The notes beneath the pieces are model-generated. The model was not told the origin of the DNA and did no database searches. It saw only the letters and a program-made list of their open reading frames with translations. Shown in pieces: positions 23,621-31,970 of a stretch of DNA of 64,000 bases. A program made the position numbers and the translations under genes. The stretch is from Alcaligenaceae bacterium. Lineage in GTDB: Bacteria > Pseudomonadota > Gammaproteobacteria > Burkholderiales > Burkholderiaceae_B. The DNA lies in NCBI GenBank assembly GCA_013416435.1, contig JACCEN010000002.1:1-64000 (forward strand), read 5' to 3'. Each line of letters begins with the position of its first letter. Position 1 is the first letter of the stretch.

Positions 23621-25030
23621 TTACGTTCGGCCGGCGTTGTCTATTGCTGCCAGCAGGTCGTCGGTATGCACCATCAGTTGCCGCACCTCGCGCAGCGTCG
23701 CGTACTGATGCAGCACACCTTTCCATTCAGGAGCTTTCATCAAATCGTCCCACAGGAGCGCCAATGCTCGAGAGTCAGCGTGATGTCCATCGGCCAGCGC
23801 ACCGGCAAAGTCCAGGCTGGCATGCGCGGACAACAGCTGCATGCGGCTGGCCGAACTGAGTAGACGCGGGCTCTCTTCGGCAGGCACGTCACAGCAATAA
23901 AGCACCGCGCTTGCAAGGCTGCTCTTGTCGGTGCGCAACCTTGCCAACGACGCGCCGCGGACATGAACCGTTCCTTGCTGAGTCTGAAACGAATAAACGG
24001 CGCTGCCGTCGGCGCCGGCCAGCAGGCGTAGGCCGCGCAGCAGCCTTGGAAGGTCGGTGGCGGCAGCGTCCACGGACGCCTTGGCTTCTGCAAGCAGGCA
24101 AATATCCCACTGCGGCGCACCCGCACCCGCCCTGTGCAGCAGCACCACGTCCCATTCAGCCTTGGCGCGTCCGGAAGCGCCCGGTATCGAAGCGGGCACG
24201 CGCATCGACGTCACGACGCGATACGCCGCCCGTTCGCCTTCCGCTTCATTCAGCCGCCGTGCCCAGGCTTCAAAAGCTCGCGCCGCGGACGCCTCGACGG
24301 CAGCGCCGCGCCGCTGCGAGACGGCGCCCTGCGCAATGGCTTTGGAGCTCCCCGATCGTGGCCCCTGCCGGTTCCAAAGCTTTTGATACCGCTGCACGGA
24401 TTCGTCCGACGCCAGGATACCAAGGCGCTGCAAGTGTTCCAGCGCCGGATGGCCCGCCAGCTCCGTCAAGCCGTTCTCGAATGCCGGTTCGCTCATGGTC
24501 TTCGGCGACGTCGCCAGGAGGCGCAGCGCTTCAGCGTGGAGCTCCGGCCACGAAGCAGCCGTCGCCAGCGCATGCAGGCGGCCCATCGCCTTACGCTGCT
24601 GTTCAGCCGCAGCGCGCTGTTGCTTGGCCGGATGGGCGATCCGGTTCACGATCGCATTGACTGCGCGACGATCCCGATCGGCGTGCGCGGACAATGAGGC
24701 GTACTCGCGCACTTGTACTGCACGATGCCGAAGGACCATGGCCTGGACGGCGGGATCTCCGCCATCCTTTTTCATCGCTTTGTGTATCAGCCGCGCGAGC
24801 GCGCCGGTAAAGCGCGTCTCCAGTGCCACATCCGGCGCGTCGCCCCGCTCTCCCGCCCTACGGGCTTGCTCGATGACAAGTGCAAGCTCCGTCTGCGGAT
24901 CGCTGTCAGGCCCCGAATCGCTGCCAGGCCCCGCGAGGGCGCCAACGAACGGCGGCAGGCGATACCGCCGATCGACGATCCGCAGCGTCTCGCCGATCAG
25001 CGTCGAATCCGGCGGTGCGCGCTTGGCCAC
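23621..25030 (-). CDS. hypothetical protein with PD-(D/E)XK nuclease-like core
   Basis: A 469-residue protein. The N-terminal half is helical, with many Arg/Ala/Gln (NRIAHPAKQQRAAAEQQRK), and may be a repeat or coiled-coil region. From about residue 265 a restriction-nuclease-like core appears: an N-terminal helix with Glu residues (RRGAAVEASAARAFEAW), then AEWDVVLLHR with an acidic residue, then WDICLLAEAKAS, the E-x-K strand. This spacing fits the PD-(D/E)XK fold. No signal peptide or membrane span is seen, and no defence or repair gene is adjacent. DNA cleavage is an inference; the family is not recognised. Confidence 0.6.
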   Translation of the reverse strand: MAKRAPPDSTLIGETLRIVDRRYRLPPFVGALAGPGSDSGPDSDPQTELALVIEQARRAGERGDAPDVALETRFTGALARLIHKAMKKDGGDPAVQAMVLRHRAVQVREYASLSAHADRDRRAVNAIVNRIAHPAKQQRAAAEQQRKAMGRLHALATAASWPELHAEALRLLATSPKTMSEPAFENGLTELAGHPALEHLQRLGILASDESVQRYQKLWNRQGPRSGSSKAIAQGAVSQRRGAAVEASAARAFEAWARRLNEAEGERAAYRVVTSMRVPASIPGASGRAKAEWDVVLLHRAGAGAPQWDICLLAEAKASVDAAATDLPRLLRGLRLLAGADGSAVYSFQTQQGTVHVRGASLARLRTDKSSLASAVLYCCDVPAEESPRLLSSASRMQLLSAHASLDFAGALADGHHADSRALALLWDDLMKAPEWKGVLHQYATLREVRQLMVHTDDLLAAIDNAGRT

Positions 25031-25044
25031 AGCCGGGTACTTCG

Positions 25045-26013
25045 TTACTTGTTCGCCAGAGGCAGCTTCGGCACGATGCGGGAGTATATGTCGCGCTCCT
25101 GATCAACCAGCCTCTGATAATCGCTTGAGTCCAGGTATCCGGGGCTGGACAATGCGCTGGTCACCGATTTTCGGAACTCCTCGGACTCGACCGCGACCTT
25201 GATGGCGGACTCCAGCTTGGCAATCACGTCTGCCGGGGTATCTTTTGCCACGAAGAAGCCGAAGTCGGCACTCAACGCAAGATCGACGCCCTGCTCCCCT
25301 ACCGTGGGTATGGAAGACAGCTCGTTGGTCCGCTTCGCGCCCAATTGAGCCAGCGCAATCAGGCGACCGCCCTGGATCTGCGGGTTGATGGCACCCGGCG
25401 CGCCAAAGACGAGGTCCACGAATCCGCCTGATGCCGCAGTGACCGCCGGCGCCACTCCCCGGAAAGGCACGTGGCTGAGTTGAATGCCGGCGGCATCCGC
25501 AAAAGCTTCTCCGGCCAAGTGGACCGCCGTGCCGCTGCCAGGGCTGCCAAAGGTGACCTTGCCCGGATTGGCCTTCGCATAGGCGACCAGTTCCGGTATG
25601 GTTTTGAAGGGCGCATCCGCTCGCGCGGCGACCATATGCGGAATGATATTGACGCGGGCAAGAGCCTTCAGGTCCTCGTATTTATACTGAGCCGCTCCCG
25701 TCAAGGGTGCAACAGTGATCACCGCCGGAGCGCCATAAAGCATGGTGTGGCCGTCCGGCTTCGATAACGCCACATATTGGGCGCCTATCGTTCCCCCGGC
25801 GCCGTCACGGTTCTCGACGACGACCGGTTGACCTAGTTCCTTGGAAGCAATTTCCGCTATTTGTCGCGCCTGCCTGTCGGTCGCACCCGCTGCATAAGGC
25901 ACGACTATCGTCAAAGGACGGGATGGAAAGGTTTGCGCCGCAGCGGGAGCCGCTACGCCAACGACGGTGGCAAGCAGGCAGCTCCGGATGAAGTGATTGT
26001 ATATGATTGACAT
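25045..26013 (-). CDS. Bug-family solute receptor
   Basis: A 322-residue periplasmic receptor with a signal peptide ending AAPAAAQTFP. The Bug blocks are FPSRPLTIVVPYAAGATDR, GQPVVVENRDGAGGTIGA and PDGHTMLYG, and the C-terminus keeps the usual DYQRLVDQERDIYSRI helix. The ATG at 26013 is preceded by GAGGAAG. It is the last gene of an operon with a SnoaL-like protein, a methyltransferase and a small unknown gene. No TctAB partner is near. The GGATDR motif resembles receptors for small carboxylates, but the ligand is unknown. Confidence 0.88.
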   Translation of the reverse strand: MSIIYNHFIRSCLLATVVGVAAPAAAQTFPSRPLTIVVPYAAGATDRQARQIAEIASKELGQPVVVENRDGAGGTIGAQYVALSKPDGHTMLYGAPAVITVAPLTGAAQYKYEDLKALARVNIIPHMVAARADAPFKTIPELVAYAKANPGKVTFGSPGSGTAVHLAGEAFADAAGIQLSHVPFRGVAPAVTAASGGFVDLVFGAPGAINPQIQGGRLIALAQLGAKRTNELSSIPTVGEQGVDLALSADFGFFVAKDTPADVIAKLESAIKVAVESEEFRKSVTSALSSPGYLDSSDYQRLVDQERDIYSRIVPKLPLANK

Positions 26014-26053
26014 TGTCTTCCTCGTATTTGTATTGAAATGACTCAAGGTGCTT

Positions 26054-26488
26054 TCAGGAAGCTTGCGCAACTTCACGCATGCGGTGCTCCGCGGTGTCGT
26101 TCCAGACTTCCTGTTTGGTGATCAATCCGCCCCGGAGTTCGAATCGATCAATGAAGCGTATGCCGCTAAACGTGCGGCCGTCCGGCCATTCGCCGTGCAA
26201 TGTTCCGATGCAGTAAACCACCACGGCACCCTCGCTCGGCGACAACGCATCGAAATGGCCGATGTGTTTGCCTATCCGGCGATACCGGCGTGCGGAGTTG
26301 GCCACTATCCCCTCGACGGATGCGGTCATGCCCCCTCCCGGGCCGGTGATCTGGACGTCCTCGGCAAGGCAGGCGCCCGCAACCGCAATATCGCGCGCCT
26401 CAAGCGCTTGAAGATAGGTTGCGACCATTGCGATCGACGCCTCGAATTCGGACCTCGTAGTGTCCCCTATATGCTTGGTGCTCATCAA
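26054..26488 (-). CDS. SnoaL-like / NTF2-fold protein
   Basis: A 144-residue protein with the cone-shaped NTF2 fold: an N-terminal helix (MVATYLQALEARDIAVAGACL), AEDVQITGPGGG, a middle strand region (GAVVVYCIGTLHGEWPDGR) and FSGIRFIDRFELRGGLITKQEVW. Such proteins act as isomerases, cyclases, hydratases or simply bind small polyketide or steroid-like ligands. The start overlaps the end of the methyltransferase gene by 4 bp (ATGA), showing tight coupling with it. This pairing suggests both act on the same small molecule. Confidence 0.82.
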   Translation of the reverse strand: MMSTKHIGDTTRSEFEASIAMVATYLQALEARDIAVAGACLAEDVQITGPGGGMTASVEGIVANSARRYRRIGKHIGHFDALSPSEGAVVVYCIGTLHGEWPDGRTFSGIRFIDRFELRGGLITKQEVWNDTAEHRMREVAQAS

Positions 26489-27582
26489 GCCTCCTCTTTA
26501 ACAGCCAAAATGATCTTCCATGGCAGGCGCCAACTGTGAGGCGGATCTGTCCGCGCATGCTCATCCTCGGCGAAATCATGGATCTCGACCGAGCGAAAGC
26601 CCGCTGCCTTGTATGCGGATGCCAAGTCGATGCGACTGTGCTCGAGCAGGTAAGGCTCATTGTTCCGCTCCGCATGGCCCTCATAGACGAGTCTGAGCAA
26701 AGGATCGGATGGGGGCAGGAAGTCCAGATGCGCCACCATGCCGCCAGGAACCAGCAAGCGCCCGGTCTCGGCAATGAGCATATGCACCGCAGCTTCGGGC
26801 ATTTCATGCAGTAGCATCGTCGACGTAACCAGATCGAAGTCATTGGCCGGCAGCTCGCTTGCCAACGCATCGGCCTGCGTGAACCTCATGCGCGGCCGCA
26901 GGGCCTCCGGCGTTTCGTGTGCCGCCACGGTGACGCAACTTGCCGACAAATCAATGCCATGCACGAATGCATCCGGGAATGCTGCCGCAAACGCATGACT
27001 GCTACGCCCGAAGCCACACCCTAGGTCCAGCACTCGTGACGGCCGGCAGCGGGACGTGAGTTGTTTTGTAAACCGCTCATGCAATGTCGATTTACCCACG
27101 ACGCCGCCACGGACCGCATCCCGATAAACGTAGGCGGCCAATGTATCGGCTCCGACGCCGCCCGGGTGCTGGTGAATGTCGCATGCAGTGTAATAAGCCG
27201 GCTGATCCATATCTGGATCAAGCTCGAGCAAGCCCTGGGGCAAAGGCTGCGCGAGTTCGGCAGCCAGGTGTTCACGGCGAGCCTCCACACCGGCGACCAA
27301 GCCCCGCGGCCCGGAATACCGCATGCGCTGGAGATGCCTTTCGAACCACGCAAAAAGCTGATAAGTTGGCTGGTTCTTGACTTGCGCCTCGAACTCATCC
27401 CGGCCGGCGCCGGCCGGGTCATTGACCTGCACTTCCACGGCAACGTGACGGCGCAATGCCGCGAACATGTCATTCGCCCAGTACCCCCGCGCAGCGGCAA
27501 GGAAGCGCTGATAGCTTTGCCGCTCCCGGTCGGCAAGCGCGGCGCGGGACGGATTTGTTGGCCCTTGCGCCGACGCCTTCAT
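26485..27582 (-). CDS. class I SAM-dependent methyltransferase with N-terminal extension
   Basis: A 365-residue enzyme. The first 170 residues are an all-helical extension not found in simple methyltransferases (SYQRFLAAARGYWANDMFAA and following). The SAM core starts at about residue 182: RVLDLGCGFGRSSHAFAAAFP, VHGIDLSASCV, then QADALASELPANDFDLVTSTMLLHEMP and GRLLVPGGMVAHLDFL. Start and stop overlap both neighbours by 4 bp, so three genes form a coupled unit. The helical N-terminus resembles regulatory or substrate-binding domains of small-molecule methyltransferases. The substrate is unknown. Confidence 0.85.
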   Translation of the reverse strand: MKASAQGPTNPSRAALADRERQSYQRFLAAARGYWANDMFAALRRHVAVEVQVNDPAGAGRDEFEAQVKNQPTYQLFAWFERHLQRMRYSGPRGLVAGVEARREHLAAELAQPLPQGLLELDPDMDQPAYYTACDIHQHPGGVGADTLAAYVYRDAVRGGVVGKSTLHERFTKQLTSRCRPSRVLDLGCGFGRSSHAFAAAFPDAFVHGIDLSASCVTVAAHETPEALRPRMRFTQADALASELPANDFDLVTSTMLLHEMPEAAVHMLIAETGRLLVPGGMVAHLDFLPPSDPLLRLVYEGHAERNNEPYLLEHSRIDLASAYKAAGFRSVEIHDFAEDEHARTDPPHSWRLPWKIILAVKEEA

Positions 27583-27869
27583 ATCGCCCCCTTCGATTGC
27601 TGTTCTCCCAGCAGCGGAGAGAGTATGTGCCGGGCGAATTCCGCCGCGTCCTCGTTACGCCGTCGCTCGACGACGTCGGGACTTTGAACGGCTTGATTCG
27701 TCTCGGCTGCGAGCCTGCACTCCAGGGCGTCGATCCGATCTCTAAGCACATAAACTTCGGCGGCCAATGTCATGGTCACTGCCATCAGCCGATCGAGCAC
27801 CGGGTCATTGAAAAATCGCTGCTCCGGCTGATAAGAAGGAGTTTTTGTTGCGGTGGTCCCCATTGCCAT
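27579..27869 (-). CDS. small hypothetical protein, coupled to methyltransferase
   Basis: A 96-residue protein with a predicted helical middle (VLDRLMAVTMTLAAEVYVLRD then RIDALECRLAAET), which may be an amphipathic or coiled-coil helix. No membrane span or signal peptide is seen. It overlaps the methyltransferase start by 4 bp and is the first gene of the operon 27869-25045. Similar small helical proteins serve as chaperones or subunits for the following enzyme, but no family is recognised. Confidence 0.65.
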   Translation of the reverse strand: MAMGTTATKTPSYQPEQRFFNDPVLDRLMAVTMTLAAEVYVLRDRIDALECRLAAETNQAVQSPDVVERRRNEDAAEFARHILSPLLGEQQSKGAI

Positions 27870-28063
27870 ATGTCCCCATACTATAAAAATACGTTTAGGG
27901 GCATATTGGGCTGGCTGCTTAATAATGTCAACACTTAACCATTGAGCATGGGTAAACCCGACCTATATTTTTGAGCGATTAATCGCTGCAGCGCAAGCAA
28001 TAGCCTTCATAAGAGTCAACACTTATCTCACAGTGCTTTGCACCGTCGTGTTCGGCCTTATCT

Positions 28064-28696
28064 TCAGAACCGGTATGTGTATGTCAACTGGAATATGTCC
28101 AGCCCCATATTCGGCTTTTTGATGCTGGCGTTCGAATAATGGGAATAACGGACGCCGATACGATGCCTGTCCTGGATCGTGAAGCCCGCACCCAGATATG
28201 ACCCGAACTGGAATCGCGTGCCCAGGTCGCGACCGGCAAATTCCGAACGGCTCATGACGGTCGGGCCGACACCCGCTTCCAGGTAGACGCTGTCGTGAGG
28301 CCACCACCGCAGGATGGGAATCGCACTGAGCTGCCACATCGATGCAGGGTCTTCGTGCCTGGAATCCCAGTACGAAATGCCCAACTCCACACCCAGGTCA
28401 AGCCGGCCCCAGTCGCCCGAGAACCGATGGCTCCATAAAGCAGGCGTTTCGTAGGCCAATGTAGCCTTCCTGTAGCCTGAATTGAATCCGAGCTGAAGCC
28501 CCAGACCCTGTGCGGATGAAGGCTCCCGGGTTTCGATGCCCGCACTGCCGTTTGAGCCGGCGGCATCTACAGGCTGAGCCAATACACTGGACGAACCGAA
28601 CATCGCGGCCGCCGTAAAAAAAGAGCATAGCAATCCCGCCCGTGCACACCAAAAGGAATCGTTTTTCGCTTTCGAATTCTTATTGATTTTTGACAT
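28064..28696 (-). CDS. pagL: PagL-like lipid A 3-O-deacylase
   Basis: A 210-residue outer-membrane beta-barrel enzyme with a signal peptide (residues 1 to about 40). PagL removes the 3-O acyl chain of lipid A, which lowers endotoxicity. The signature SHYSNASIKKPNMGLD contains the catalytic pair His186 and Ser188. The third residue of the triad, Glu in Pseudomonas and Bordetella PagL, is Asp200 here. The barrel ends with aromatic YTYRF. It is a single gene with a promoter-sized gap upstream. The Asp may keep activity, weaken it or mark a variant, and this cannot be decided from sequence. Confidence 0.85.
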   Translation of the reverse strand: MSKINKNSKAKNDSFWCARAGLLCSFFTAAAMFGSSSVLAQPVDAAGSNGSAGIETREPSSAQGLGLQLGFNSGYRKATLAYETPALWSHRFSGDWGRLDLGVELGISYWDSRHEDPASMWQLSAIPILRWWPHDSVYLEAGVGPTVMSRSEFAGRDLGTRFQFGSYLGAGFTIQDRHRIGVRYSHYSNASIKKPNMGLDIFQLTYTYRF

Positions 28697-28765
28697 ATGT
28701 AGCCTTCACAGTCGATTTCAGGATTTTACCGCCATGGCTAGCAAGCACCATGCCCAGGCGGCTAA

Positions 28766-28794
28766 TTGACGGCATTGTGAAATCACGCTAAACT
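28766..28794 (+). promoter_or_regulatory. sigma70 promoter upstream of tRNA-Cys
   Basis: TTGACG (28766-28771), a 17-bp spacer and TAAACT (28789-28794) make a near-consensus promoter reading toward the tRNA gene, which starts at 28860. It lies in the gap between pagL and the tRNA. Confidence 0.6.
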
Positions 28795-28814
28795 AATGAT
28801 CTTTCTTAGTTTTG

Positions 28815-28840
28815 AAGGGAAGCTTGCGCTTCCCTTTTTC
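28815..28840 (+). terminator. hairpin with T-run between tRNA promoter and tRNA-Cys
   Basis: AAGGGAAGC (28815-28823) pairs with GCTTCCCTT (28828-28836) around a 4-nt loop, and three more T follow. It has intrinsic-terminator form yet lies between a strong promoter and the tRNA gene, about 20 bp from the expected start of transcription. It may be a leader hairpin or an attenuator. Confidence 0.5.
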
Positions 28841-28859
28841 GTAAAACTGATTCATCTGC

Positions 28860-28933
28860 GGCGCGATGGCAGAGTGGTTATGCAGCGGATTGCAAATCCG
28901 TGTACCCCGGTTCGATTCCGAGTCGCGCCTCCA
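28860..28933 (+). tRNA. tRNA-Cys (GCA)
   Basis: A complete 74-nt cloverleaf. GGCGCGA (28860-28866) pairs with TCGCGCC (28923-28929), the discriminator is T and CCA is encoded (28931-28933). The anticodon GCA lies at 28892-28894 in the loop TTGCAAA. The T arm carries GGTTCGATTCC. A promoter lies upstream and a terminator downstream. A copy of the 3' part is found at 43579-43625, so this tRNA is the likely integration site of the region that follows. Confidence 0.97.
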
Positions 28934-29017
28934 AGATTCTTGCGGGCTTCGAGATATTTTTAAATAATCGTGCTTCGCAAAACAAAATTCAGCCCGCCAC
29001 CCAAGCGGGCTTTTTTG
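28886..29017. repeat. 132-bp direct repeat, left copy (tRNA-Cys 3' half plus terminator)
   Basis: From CGGATTGCAAATCCG inside the tRNA through the terminator, 132 bp are repeated at 43579-43710 in the same orientation, with one base change plus one deletion near the acceptor stem and one insertion further on. The left copy is inside the intact tRNA gene. It looks like an attachment-site duplication bounding the IS-rich region. Confidence 0.9.
28992..29016 (+). terminator. intrinsic terminator of tRNA-Cys
   Basis: GCCCGC (28992-28997) pairs with GCGGGC (29005-29010), followed by six T (29011-29016). An identical hairpin is in the right copy of the direct repeat at 43685-43709. Confidence 0.85.
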
Positions 29018-29026
29018 TGCTAAAAA

Positions 29027-29044
29027 TACTGTATATATAAACAG
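29027..29044. promoter_or_regulatory. LexA (SOS) box without a gene
   Basis: TACTGTATATATAAACAG contains CTGT-N8-ACAG and is nearly the enterobacterial SOS consensus. It begins 10 bp after the repeat end, and only about 10-20 bp of further sequence remains before the IS1634-type remnant. No intact SOS gene follows on either strand, so the regulated gene was apparently cut away. Confidence 0.65.
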
Positions 29045-29055
29045 CATTATCATGC

Positions 29056-29794
29056 CAGCCTACAACGTCCTTCTGACTGATTGCCCTCGAAGACCTCATG
29101 ATAAATGGGTAACCCTTCGGCGGATTGCACCACCCCAAGCATGATCTGCCGGGCGATGCCGCCTTCCTTGGACAAGCCGTAGTGTCGGAGGTCTTCCGAA
29201 ACCTCGCTACGCCCCTCGATGCGAATGGTGGTCATGTCGTAGAAGGCCAGCGTCAGGTCTTGATCAATCATGGGCCGCAGCAGCCCCCGCCACCATTTCG
29301 TCGACCGCCTGCTCATGATCCATCAGCGCATCCATGCTGCGCAGCAACTGCTGATGGGTGAGTGCGTCCACATCGATCTCGGGCTGGCTGACGGTTTGCA
29401 GCCAGCGTAACACGCCAAGCTTGGAGTCTGGATCACAAAGACGATTGAACACCATGACGCGTACAGTATGCTCAATGGCCGTCGTATAGCGGGCAAGGCG
29501 AAAGACGGCACCCAGCAAGTCAAAGCCGATCTCCTTCCACAAGCTATGCAACGCCCATACGTCACCCAAGGCCAGGGCTGACTCGAACAGGACTTGCGGC
29601 GGCTGTGCGCCAGGCGCCGTTTTGCCTTTGGCGCGTAAAAGTGAATTGAGAAGCGTATCGACCTGGCCATCGGATTCGTCCAGGCGACCGAGGTTGGCAA
29701 TGGTGCGTTGACGCGATTTGCCCTCGTCGTTGCGAAACGACTCGACGAGCTGGACATAGCGATGTCCCCGGGATTCGGTCAGCTTGATGAACAT
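29056..29794 (-). pseudogene. IS1634-family transposase remnant
   Basis: The first part (29264-29794) starts MFIKLTESRGHRYVQLVESF and runs through the family N-terminal domain. The second part (about 29056-29316), in another frame, carries TLAFYDMTTIRIEGR, LRHYGLSKEGG and GLPIYHEVFEGNQSE, which is the catalytic core with the first catalytic Asp. A frameshift near 29280-29316 and loss of everything after NQSE (about 60 percent of the protein) show it is dead. It abuts the orphan LexA box, so the deletion that removed its 3' end also removed the SOS gene. Confidence 0.85.
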
Positions 29795-29913
29795 GGTGGG
29801 GAGTGTAGCAACATAGGTAGTGATTGCCGATACTTTTAATTCTATATGTTGCCACTACATAGTCGATGCTGATTTATTCATTTTGGCCGAAAACGGCCAT
29901 TCAAGACGCTGCG

Positions 29914-31422
29914 TCACGCCGCCAACATGGGTCTTTGCATGACGCTGCGAGGACGGTTTAACCGGTCAGCATCCCCCTTCCACGCCAATGCCGTCAGAAT
30001 CGTCCTCACGGCGGTGCCTTTTTTCAGGCGCAAAAAAAGGACCTGCAAGAAGAGTACCCCCTTCTTGGCAATCATACGCAGCAACCATTTGAGGTTGTAG
30101 CCCGCCGCGCACAACACGGCATGCAACTTGTCGCCTTCTTCACCCTTAAGGTGGCAGCGATCCATCCGGTGATCCGCTTTCAAATGACCGATAATCGGTT
30201 CAATGGCTTGGCGGCGTTTTAGCTGCTGTCGTTCCAGCGCCGTCAGCCGTTTGGGCTTGCCCCGATGCACAATGCGCATCTGCGGATTATCGGCATCCAC
30301 GCCCCGATAACCCAGGTCTACAAAGACCGTGTCGGGTGCCGGCGCACAGTCTTGCATCAGGATCGCAGCCTGTTCCAGCTGTTCGTTGAGCGTATGCCCA
30401 TCGTACGGATTACGATGAAACGCCCGTGCGCCTACGATCAAATTGCCCTTGAACGTGCTGGCAATCCCGACCTTTACACCGAACTCATAGGGCCGACGCG
30501 CTTTACCCTTGCTGATGCAGTCGACTTCCGGGGCGTGCCAGGCGTACAGCTTGGGCTGGCCTTTGACGCTCTTGCGCTGAGCGCTTTGGGCCGCGATACG
30601 ATTTGCCTTGTTCAAGACCTGATCCAGGGCGGCGCGTACCGCCTGACCGAGCACATTGGCCTTGCGATCCATCTCACGCGACAAGCGACCCACAATGGTT
30701 CGTTGACGTTTAATGGCCCGGCCCATGCGTTTGAACTGGCGGGCATGGGCATAACGGCCCGCCTGGCGGCTCAGTTGTGCACCTTCTTTGGCAAAGGTTT
30801 GCTTGAGCGAAATGCCCACCGCTTTGGCGGCATCCACCAGTTTGATCCGCGCGGTCTCTAACAGGCGGCTGTCCGTAGGATGTGCAATCGCCTTCTCCTG
30901 CACGGTGCTGTCCACAATCACGCGGCTCAACTCCTGGGGCTTGATCAGCTTGAGTTCGACGGCCACGGTGATGGTCTGTGCCAGCAACTCTTCAACCCCT
31001 TCTTCGCCCAACAGCTTGCGAAACTTCACCAGCGTGGTGGCGTCGCAGGGACGGTGGTGTTCGAAATACGCCTGACCCGCAAAGAACTGCCATGTTGGGG
31101 TTTCACCCCAACGCTCAACCACGCCCTCATCCGATTCGTTGAACGCATGCTTCAGATACAGCAGCGAAACCATGATCCGAAGCGGCACACGTGGGCGACC
31201 CGCGTTGCTGCGCGAAGACTGACGCTGCGGCTTCTCGCCAAACAAATCCAGGTCCGGCATCGCGACCCCCGTGTGGGCTTTACGAACAAACAGATGGGCC
31301 ACCCGTGCCTCAAGTTCTTGCCATGGCATGCGCGAGGACAACACCGCCAACGGATGACGAAGGTCAATCATCTGATCAATGCGAGAACGGAAAAAATCAT
31401 CGGTGGCAGGGCAGGCAAACAT
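29914..31422 (-). CDS. IS5-family-like DDE transposase, 502 residues
   Basis: A full-length transposase with the N-terminal DNA-binding region (residues about 20-75), LRIMVSLLYLKHAFNESDEGVVERW, then the first catalytic Asp in SRVIVDSTVQEKAIAHPTDS. A helical insert follows with many Arg and Ala. The second Asp is in TVFVDLGYRGVD and the Glu in RRQAIEPIIGHLKADHRMDR. No frameshift or stop is seen. Element ends could not be fixed with confidence: an inverted AT-rich/GGCC hairpin lies near 29884-29905 on the left and about 40-70 bp of leader is on the right. It separates the IS1634 remnant from the catabolic operon. Confidence 0.88.
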   Translation of the reverse strand: MFACPATDDFFRSRIDQMIDLRHPLAVLSSRMPWQELEARVAHLFVRKAHTGVAMPDLDLFGEKPQRQSSRSNAGRPRVPLRIMVSLLYLKHAFNESDEGVVERWGETPTWQFFAGQAYFEHHRPCDATTLVKFRKLLGEEGVEELLAQTITVAVELKLIKPQELSRVIVDSTVQEKAIAHPTDSRLLETARIKLVDAAKAVGISLKQTFAKEGAQLSRQAGRYAHARQFKRMGRAIKRQRTIVGRLSREMDRKANVLGQAVRAALDQVLNKANRIAAQSAQRKSVKGQPKLYAWHAPEVDCISKGKARRPYEFGVKVGIASTFKGNLIVGARAFHRNPYDGHTLNEQLEQAAILMQDCAPAPDTVFVDLGYRGVDADNPQMRIVHRGKPKRLTALERQQLKRRQAIEPIIGHLKADHRMDRCHLKGEEGDKLHAVLCAAGYNLKWLLRMIAKKGVLFLQVLFLRLKKGTAVRTILTALAWKGDADRLNRPRSVMQRPMLAA

Positions 31423-31965
31423 CGAAATAAAACTCCCAGAAAATAGCCTCTATTGGACAACAAACCGGGAGTTCCGGGTATCGGAAATTGCCCCAATCTT
31501 CAATGTTTATGCGGGTTACGGGGATTGTTCAGGGCCGACTACATAAAATCTCTGCCAAGAGAGTCAACCCTTTGATTTTATTGAGCCTGAATTCCGAAAA
31601 TCAGGAAATCCCGGAGTTTGGTGTCGAACTTCCGGGAACGGATTTCGGCATGATGCTGTTGCGTACAAACGCTTCCGCCCCGCTCCAAAGCCATTGCCGG
31701 TGCAAAGCGAACCGTCCAGCCTGTGAGCGTGCATAGAACGCCTTACATGAAGGCAGACAGTTCCGACGCTCTGGCTGCTTAGCGGTTTGTAGCAATGAAA
31801 TATGAGCGCCTCTCCTGCTTCAGTAGAAATAAGGAGAGGCGCCTCACTCACAGGCCGGCCTGACTGCAGCGGAAATGCCGGCAGCATCAGCTGCCGCTAA
31901 GAACGCAGGCCAACCGACAAAGCGTCAGACCTGCGTTGATGACTATGCAAGAGCCTTCGGACGGA
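31423..31965. other. non-coding gap with an IS5-type end-like sequence
   Basis: About 540 bp with no credible gene. At about 31509-31534 the sequence GGGGATTGTTCAGGG resembles the terminal GGGGAATTGTTCAGAGG next to the IS5-type element at 43540-43562, so an old element end may be here. Several weak ORFs have no family signal. Confidence 0.4.
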
Positions 31966-31970
31966 CTCTT

